Source of the DNA: Mediterraneibacter glycyrrhizinilyticus
Lineage (GTDB): Bacteria > Bacillota > Clostridia > Lachnospirales > Lachnospiraceae
DNA length: 64,000 nucleotides
Reading direction: 5' to 3'
NCBI RefSeq assembly: GCF_015560805.1
Contig: NZ_JADMSO010000001.1
Span: 124,001-188,000, forward strand
The stretch's first letter is position 1, and every line of letters starts with the position of its first letter. This document shows positions 59,077-64,000 of the stretch, in pieces. The translations under genes were made by a program, and so were the position numbers. Below the pieces are notes generated by a model that was not told the origin of the DNA, did not search any database, and saw only the letters and a program-made list of their open reading frames with translations.

Positions 59077-60513
59077 ATGGGTGGATTTTTTGGGGTAGCA
59101 TCAAAGAAAAACTGCACATTGGAATTGTTTTACGGAGTAGATTATCATTCTCATCTCGGAACGAGACGAGGCGGAATGGCGATGTACGGAGAACAGGGAT
59201 TTCAGAGAGCGATCCATAATATCGAGAACTCTCCGTTCCGTACAAAATTTGAGAAAGATGTGGAGGAACTGGAGGGAAATCTCGGGATCGGGTGTATTTC
59301 GGATTATGAGCCGCAGCCGCTGCTCGTCCAGTCTCATCTCGGAAGCTTTGCGATCGCAACGGTTGGAAAGATCAACAATCAGGATGAACTTCTGAAAAAA
59401 GTATATCAGGAGGGGCGGTCTCATTTCCAGGAAATGAGCGGCGGCATGATCAACGCGACAGAGCTGATCGCGGCGCTGATCTGCAAGGCGGACAGCATTG
59501 TGGAGGGAATCCGTTATGTGCAGGGGCTTGTGGACGGCTCGATGACGATCCTTTTGATGACCAAAGACGGGCTTTATGCCGCGCGGGACAAATACGGAAG
59601 AACTCCGCTCGTTGTCGGAAAGCGGGAAGACGGCTACTGTGTTTCGTTTGAAAATTTTGCGTATATCAATCTGGGATTTTCCGATTATAAAGAACTGGGA
59701 CCGGCGGAAATCGTCCATATCACGCCGGAGAGCGTGGAGACGGTAAGTCCGGCAGGCGAGGAGATGCGGATCTGCTCATTTCTCTGGGTATATTACGGAT
59801 ATCCGACGTCTTCTTATGAGGGCGTAAATGTAGAAGAAATGCGTTACAAATGCGGAAGTATGCTGGCGAAGCGCGACGGAGACAGCGTGCAGCCGGATAT
59901 TGTGGCAGGTGTACCGGATTCCGGGATCGCGCATGCGATCGGATACGCCAATGAGTCGGGGATCCCGTATGCGAGACCGTTTATCAAATATACGCCGACC
60001 TGGCCGCGTTCGTTTATGCCGACAAACCAGAGCCAGCGGGAGCTGATCGCGCGGATGAAACTGATCCCGGTGCAGGCATTGATCGAGAATAAGAAGCTGC
60101 TTCTGATCGACGATTCCATCGTGCGCGGAACACAGCTTCGAGAGACGACGGAATTTCTGTATCAGAGCGGAGCAAAAGAAGTGCATGTCCGCCCGGCATG
60201 TCCGCCGCTTCTGTATGGATGTAAATATTTAAATTTCTCCCGCTCCAAATCCGAGCTGGATCTGATCACACGACGGATCATTGAGGAGCGTGAGGAAGAA
60301 GTGACGCCGGAGATCCTGGCGGAGTATGCGGATCCGACGACAGAGCGCTATGACGAGATGGTGGAGGAGATCAGAAAGAGACAGAACTTTACGAGTCTTC
60401 GGTATCACCGTCTGGACGATCTGGTGGAGGCGATCGGACTTCCGGCATGTAAACTGTGTACGTATTGCTTTGACGGCAAAGAGTGTCACGGACACTGCAG
60501 CGGAGATAAATAA
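59077..60513 (+). CDS. PurF-like protein lacking the catalytic cysteine
   Basis: A 478-residue homologue of amidophosphoribosyltransferase. The N-terminal Ntn glutaminase fold is recognisable (FFGVASKKNCTLELFYGVDYHSHLGTRRGGMAM), but the obligatory Cys after the initiator Met is Gly (M-G-G-F-F-G), so glutamine hydrolysis as in PurF is not expected. The phosphoribosyltransferase half is good: VAGVPDSGIAHAIGYANESG, PTNQSQREL and the PRPP loop KKLLLIDDSIVRGTQLRE. C-terminal cysteines (ACKLCTYCFDGKECHGHC) could bind metal. It may be an ammonia-using or regulatory paralogue. GGGAG lies before ATG 59077. Confidence 0.85.
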   Translation: MGGFFGVASKKNCTLELFYGVDYHSHLGTRRGGMAMYGEQGFQRAIHNIENSPFRTKFEKDVEELEGNLGIGCISDYEPQPLLVQSHLGSFAIATVGKINNQDELLKKVYQEGRSHFQEMSGGMINATELIAALICKADSIVEGIRYVQGLVDGSMTILLMTKDGLYAARDKYGRTPLVVGKREDGYCVSFENFAYINLGFSDYKELGPAEIVHITPESVETVSPAGEEMRICSFLWVYYGYPTSSYEGVNVEEMRYKCGSMLAKRDGDSVQPDIVAGVPDSGIAHAIGYANESGIPYARPFIKYTPTWPRSFMPTNQSQRELIARMKLIPVQALIENKKLLLIDDSIVRGTQLRETTEFLYQSGAKEVHVRPACPPLLYGCKYLNFSRSKSELDLITRRIIEEREEEVTPEILAEYADPTTERYDEMVEEIRKRQNFTSLRYHRLDDLVEAIGLPACKLCTYCFDGKECHGHCSGDK

Positions 60514-60533
60514 TAGAAAATAGAATGAACTAT

Positions 60534-60580
60534 AATGGCGGTGAGAATCGAGATGATGGAGGTTCTTACCGCTATTTTTC
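60534..60580 (+). terminator. Terminator after the PurF-like gene
   Basis: ATGGCGGTGAGAATC pairs with GGTTCTTACCGCTAT (with G-T pairs), followed by TTTTC. Confidence 0.8.
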
Positions 60581-60642
60581 TTATTACAGGGTGACCGGTT
60601 CTATGACTGGATCAAAAAATTTAAAAAAATTAAAAAAAGTAC

Positions 60643-60671
60643 TTGCTTTTTAAAAATAGCTATGGTATTAT
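60643..60671 (+). promoter_or_regulatory. tRNA-Gly promoter
   Basis: TTGCTT, 17 bases, TATTAT, 41 bases before the mature tRNA. Confidence 0.7.
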
Positions 60672-60712
60672 AACACTCGTGTTAAGGATAAGACATCAGA
60701 AACACGACAAAC

Positions 60713-60783
60713 GCGGGTGTAGTTCAATGGTAGAACACCAGCCTTCCAAGCTGGATACGTGGGTTCGATTCCCATCACCCGCT
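60713..60783 (+). tRNA. tRNA-Gly (anticodon TCC)
   Basis: A 71-nt cloverleaf. Acceptor GCGGGTG pairs with CACCCGC plus discriminator T; the D arm has TAGTTCAATGGTAGA; anticodon stem CCAGC/GCTGG holds loop CTTCCAA, reading TCC; the T arm is GTGGGTTCGATTCCCAT. CCA is not encoded. A T-run directly after the gene serves as terminator. Confidence 0.95.
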
Positions 60784-61016
60784 TTTTTCATGCCCAATTT
60801 TAAACGATGGGCAGAAAGGTTAGAAGAGAGGATCAGAGACTGACTTATTCGAGAGCAGATTTAGAAGATTTTGCTGAATGTTCTCGAACGGGACAGTCTC
60901 TTTTTCATTTGTGGGACGATAGAAAAATAGCAAATTTAATTGTCAGAAAACAGAGGGATTATTTTATAAAAGTTATGCTTCCATTTTGAGAGGAAATGAG
61001 TTATCATAAGGGGGTA
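60784..61016. other. Interval between tRNA and nrdD without a confident gene
   Basis: A T-run ends the tRNA. A frame from 60807 to 60989 reads RLTYSRADLEDFAECSRTGQSLFHLWDDRKIANLIVRKQ and looks protein-like, but it has no good start or RBS. It may be a decayed gene tail next to the tRNA 3' end. I see no direct repeat of the tRNA end that would mark an integration. Confidence 0.4.
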
Positions 61017-61063
61017 ACACAAGATATAGTACAGAGATTTTTATAGAGAACAATATATATTGA
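61017..61063. promoter_or_regulatory. Tandem NrdR-like boxes
   Basis: ACACAAGATATAGTAC at 61017-61032 and GAACAATATATATTGA at 61048-61063 resemble the AT-rich NrdR box (ACAC-AT-rich-core-type dyad). Their centres are 31 bp apart, the three-turn spacing typical of NrdR sites in front of ribonucleotide reductase genes. Confidence 0.6.
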
Positions 61064-61084
61064 TGAATGAGGAGGTATAAAGAA

Positions 61085-63268
61085 GTGGCGGTTAAGACGA
61101 GGATTATCAAAAGAAATGGTAAAGAAGTGGATTTTGATGTAGAAAAGATCACGAATGCGATCAGCAAAGCCAATGACGAGATGGATCGGATCCATCAGTT
61201 GAGCGAGTATCAGATCGAGGCGATCGCAGATACGATCGCGCAGGAAGTTGAGAAGTCAACACATGCAGTGCATGTGGAAGACATACAAGATATGGTAGAG
61301 ACAGGGATCATGGAGATGCGCGGATACGAAGTGGCACAGAAGTATGTCCGCTATCGTTATAAGAGAGAGCTCAAGAGAAAGTCGAACACGACAGACAACG
61401 GAATCCTTGCATTATTGGAGCATATCAATGAGGAAGTAAAGCAGGAGAATTCCAACAAGAACCCGATCATCAACTCGACACAGAGAGATTATATGGCGGG
61501 AGAAGTCAGCAAAGACCTTTCTAAGCGGGTATTGCTTCCCGAGGAGATCGTGCAGGCGCATGAGGCGGGGATCATCCACTTCCACGACACCGATTATTTT
61601 GCGCAGAAAGAGCACAACTGTGACCTGATCAATCTGGAAGATATGCTGCAGAACGGTACGGTGATCAGTGAGACGATGATCGAAAAGCCGCACAGCTTTT
61701 TTACCGCATGTAACGTAACGACACAGATCGTGGCACAGGTAGCCAGCAACCAGTACGGCGGACAGTCTTTTACACTTGCCCATCTGGCGCCGTTTGTGGA
61801 TATCAGCAGAAAGAAGATCCGTAAAAATGTCATCGAAGAGCGGAAAGAGTGCGGAGAAAGCCTGGATGAAGCGATCATCTCCAAGGTGACAGAGCGCCGA
61901 CTGAAAGATGAGATCAAGAGCGGTATCCAGACGATCCAGTATCAGCTGATCACATTGATGACTTGTAACGGACAGGCTCCGTTTGTTACGATGTTCATGT
62001 ATCTGGATGAAGTTCCGGAGGGACAGACAAGAGACGACCTTGCGCTGATCATCGAAGAAGTTCTGATCCAGAGAATGCAGGGCGTGAAGAATGAGAAAGG
62101 CGTATGGATCACACCGGCATTTCCGAAGCTGATCTATGTGCTGGATGAAGATAATATTACAGAAGATTCCAAATATTGGTATCTGACGGAATTGGCGGCA
62201 AAATGTACCGCAAAACGTTTGGTTCCGGATTATATTTCCGCAAAGATCATGCGTCAGCTGAAAAAAGGCTGTGTATATACCTGTATGGGATGCCGTTCTT
62301 TCCTTACTGTGGAAGAGTCACAGAAGAATCCGGACGGAAGCTACAAGTTCTACGGTCGTTTTAATCAGGGCGTTGTGACGATCAACCTTGTAGACGTGGC
62401 TTGTTCTTCCGAGGGAGATATGGAGAAGTTCTGGGAGATCCTGGATGAGCGTCTGGAACTTTGCCATCGTGCGCTGAGATGCAGACATGAGCGTCTGCTC
62501 GGAACCGTTTCGGATGTGGCGCCGATCCTCTGGCAGAACGGAGCGCTTGCCCGCCTGAAAAAAGGTGAGACGATCGATAAGCTTCTTTACGGCGGATATT
62601 CGACGATCTCCCTCGGATATGCAGGACTGAACGAGATGTGCGTGCGGATGTACGGAGAATCCCATACCCATCCGGAAGCAAAGGAATTTGCGCTGAAAGT
62701 TATGCAGCGTCTGAACGACAAGTGTAATGAATGGAAAGCGGCGGAGAATATCAGCTATTCCGTATACGGAACACCGATGGAATCCACAACTTACAAGTTC
62801 TCCAAATGCTTACAGAAGCGTTTTGGTATCATCAAAGGCGTTACCGATAAGAACTACATCACCAACAGCTATCATGTACATGTGTCGGAAGAGATTGATG
62901 CGTTCAGCAAGCTGAAATTTGAGTCGGAATTCCAGAAATTATCTCCGGGAGGCGCGATCAGTTATGTGGAAGTGCCGAACATGCAGAATAATATTCCGGC
63001 GGTACTGACTGTTATGAAGTTTATTTATGACAATATCATGTACGCAGAACTGAATACAAAGAGCGATTACTGTGAATGCTGCGGATACGATGGGGAGATC
63101 AAGATCGTAGAGGAAGAGTCCGGCAAACTCGTATGGGAATGCCCGAACTGCGGAAACCGTGACCAGAGTAAGATGTCCGTAGCGAGAAGAACGTGCGGAT
63201 ATATCGGAACACAGTTCTGGAATCAGGGACGTACACAGGAGATCAAGGACAGAGTTCTTCATTTGTAA
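61085..63268 (+). CDS. nrdD: Anaerobic ribonucleoside-triphosphate reductase
   Basis: A 727-residue class III reductase that makes dNTPs under anoxia using a glycyl radical. The N-terminal ATP-cone (KTRIIKRNGKEVDFDVEKITNAISKAN to about residue 95) gives allosteric control. The catalytic barrel includes FHDTDYF, NCDLINLEDML and active-site cysteines in TCNGQAPF and CMGCRSFL. The C-terminal zinc site is CECCGYDG and ECPNCG, and the glycyl-radical motif is RRTCGYIGTQFWNQGR. The start is GTG 61085, nine bases after AGGAGG; the in-frame ATG 61067 contains the RBS itself. NrdG is encoded 171 bases downstream. Confidence 0.96.
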   Translation: MAVKTRIIKRNGKEVDFDVEKITNAISKANDEMDRIHQLSEYQIEAIADTIAQEVEKSTHAVHVEDIQDMVETGIMEMRGYEVAQKYVRYRYKRELKRKSNTTDNGILALLEHINEEVKQENSNKNPIINSTQRDYMAGEVSKDLSKRVLLPEEIVQAHEAGIIHFHDTDYFAQKEHNCDLINLEDMLQNGTVISETMIEKPHSFFTACNVTTQIVAQVASNQYGGQSFTLAHLAPFVDISRKKIRKNVIEERKECGESLDEAIISKVTERRLKDEIKSGIQTIQYQLITLMTCNGQAPFVTMFMYLDEVPEGQTRDDLALIIEEVLIQRMQGVKNEKGVWITPAFPKLIYVLDEDNITEDSKYWYLTELAAKCTAKRLVPDYISAKIMRQLKKGCVYTCMGCRSFLTVEESQKNPDGSYKFYGRFNQGVVTINLVDVACSSEGDMEKFWEILDERLELCHRALRCRHERLLGTVSDVAPILWQNGALARLKKGETIDKLLYGGYSTISLGYAGLNEMCVRMYGESHTHPEAKEFALKVMQRLNDKCNEWKAAENISYSVYGTPMESTTYKFSKCLQKRFGIIKGVTDKNYITNSYHVHVSEEIDAFSKLKFESEFQKLSPGGAISYVEVPNMQNNIPAVLTVMKFIYDNIMYAELNTKSDYCECCGYDGEIKIVEEESGKLVWECPNCGNRDQSKMSVARRTCGYIGTQFWNQGRTQEIKDRVLHL

Positions 63269-63272
63269 AATA

Positions 63273-63328
63273 TAGTGTCGGTATATGTGGGGGAAAACGG
63301 TCGTATTTCCCCTTGTACACTGACGCTG
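63273..63328. repeat. Compact copy of the palindrome family between nrdD and nrdG
   Basis: A 23-bp imperfect stem: AGTGTCGGTATATGTGGGGG faces CCCCTTGTACACTGACGCT. The loop keeps AAACGGTCG, the same bases found just inside the left end of the 281-bp element, so it looks like an internal-deletion form. The rest of 63329-63439 shows no gene. Confidence 0.8.
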
Positions 63329-63439
63329 GAATCAAATAAAGCACGCGGGAGCAGGGAACATCCCTTATTTCCGGAAATACGGGCAGAATGATGGCGGACA
63401 TCAGACTGCCCGTGTGCTGTATCATAAGGAGGTTGTGTC

Positions 63440-63946
63440 ATGAATTATGCTAATATAAAAAACTGCGATATTGCCAATGGTCCCGGCGTCCGGGTGAGCC
63501 TGTTCGTCTCCGGCTGCCGGCATCACTGCAAAGGATGTTTCAATGCGGAGACGTGGGATTTCAAATTCGGTCAGCCGTATACAAAAGCGACGGAAGCGGA
63601 AATTTTAGAGCTTCTGAAACCGGATTATATCCAGGGATTTACGTTGCTTGGCGGAGAGCCGTTTGAGCCGGAGAATCAGGTGGAACTGGTACATTTGCTG
63701 AAAAAGATCCGTGAGACGTATCCTAAGAAAAGCATCTGGTGCTATACAGGATATTTGTATGACGTGGATCTGATTCCGGACGGAAAAGTTTTCACCGATG
63801 CGACGGAGGAAATGCTTTCCTATATTGATATACTGGTGGACGGAGAATTTGTGCAGGCGGAGAAAGATCTGTCGCTCCAGTTTCGCGGAAGCAGAAATCA
63901 GAGGATCTTAAAAATCGGAGATCATGCGGATTTTGAACCGCAATAA
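63440..63946 (+). CDS. nrdG: Anaerobic ribonucleotide reductase activating enzyme
   Basis: A 168-residue radical SAM activase that installs the glycyl radical on NrdD. It shows GPGVRVSLFVSGCRHHCKGCFN with CX3CX2C, then FTLLGGEPFEPEN and a compact C-terminus (VDGEFVQAEKDLSLQFRGSRNQRI) typical of NrdG. AAGGAGG lies eight bases before ATG 63440. The final 54 bases of the window are purine-rich and contain no gene. Confidence 0.95.
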   Translation: MNYANIKNCDIANGPGVRVSLFVSGCRHHCKGCFNAETWDFKFGQPYTKATEAEILELLKPDYIQGFTLLGGEPFEPENQVELVHLLKKIRETYPKKSIWCYTGYLYDVDLIPDGKVFTDATEEMLSYIDILVDGEFVQAEKDLSLQFRGSRNQRILKIGDHADFEPQ

Positions 63947-64000
63947 GCAGAGAAGACACAGTGGAAAAAATAGAGAAAGAAACAGGAAGAAAGAAACAGG

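Noticed and set aside
60713-60783. tRNA-Gly as an integration site
   Set aside because: No integrase gene and no direct repeat of the tRNA 3' end seen nearby.

Overview
The window is chromosomal DNA of a low-to-mid GC anaerobic Firmicute, most likely a gut Lachnospiraceae species. Support comes from Gram-positive-style AGGAGG ribosome binding sites, frequent GTG/TTG starts, the oxygen-sensitive class III ribonucleotide reductase, lipoprotein binding proteins, host/plant-glycan hydrolases (GH79, GH95, GH3) and small families typical of that group (C_GCAxxG_C_C, DUF4317, DUF5058, YitT). There is no prophage, rRNA operon, intact insertion sequence or CRISPR array.

Layout. 1-5.4 kb: a tRNA-binding-domain tail, an SplB-like radical SAM protein, a decayed MATE remnant, then a TetR regulator divergent from a GPH sugar/glucuronide symporter and a GH79 glucuronidase-like enzyme. 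5.4-9.3 kb: an accessory, defence-like patch with a 33-residue protein, a HIRAN protein, a WYL regulator fused to a GNAT acetyltransferase, and a Cro/CI-type regulator divergent from an AIPR (abortive-infection) protein. 9.3-13.1 kb: HAD protein, membrane protein, a radical SAM/SPASM enzyme with an RRE-like N-terminus, and an overlapping membrane protein whose tail carries a (Cys-Ala)6 repeat; this looks like a maturase-substrate pair. 13.3-21.4 kb: YitT transporter, a 281-bp structured repeat, and a fucoside locus (ABC importer without its ATPase, GH95 fucosidase, LacI regulator) with a perfect LacI operator. 21.6-24.3 kb: small housekeeping genes and a small leftward transcription unit. 24.4-31.6 kb: complete Dpp/Opp peptide ABC operon plus a carboxylesterase. 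31.7-38.1 kb: KDG-type sugar kinase, then a BceAB-like exporter divergent from a LytTR/GHKL two-component system with 21-bp-spaced direct repeats between them. 38.2-42.5 kb: HAD, GH3 and a second GH79. 42.5-45.3 kb: a retron (predicted msr-msd RNA plus reverse transcriptase) whose RT frame runs into a ferredoxin, followed by an orphan accessory gene and a gene remnant. 45.3-64 kb: LysR/reductase/YeiH sulfate exporter, phosphopentomutase, DUF5058 transporter pair with M20 peptidase, MATE-nth-MATE, M18 peptidase, FliB-like protein, a PurF homologue without its catalytic cysteine, tRNA-Gly(UCC), and nrdD-nrdG behind NrdR-like boxes.

The most promising systems are the retron with its in-frame ferredoxin, the radical SAM/(CA)6 pair, and the AIPR/Cro module with mirror-image overlapping promoters. 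A family of intergenic palindromes (core GCGTCnGTGTACAAGGGG) recurs at least seven times, once as a 281-bp element with two inner hairpins. All calls come from reading the sequence; no database search or folding program was run.
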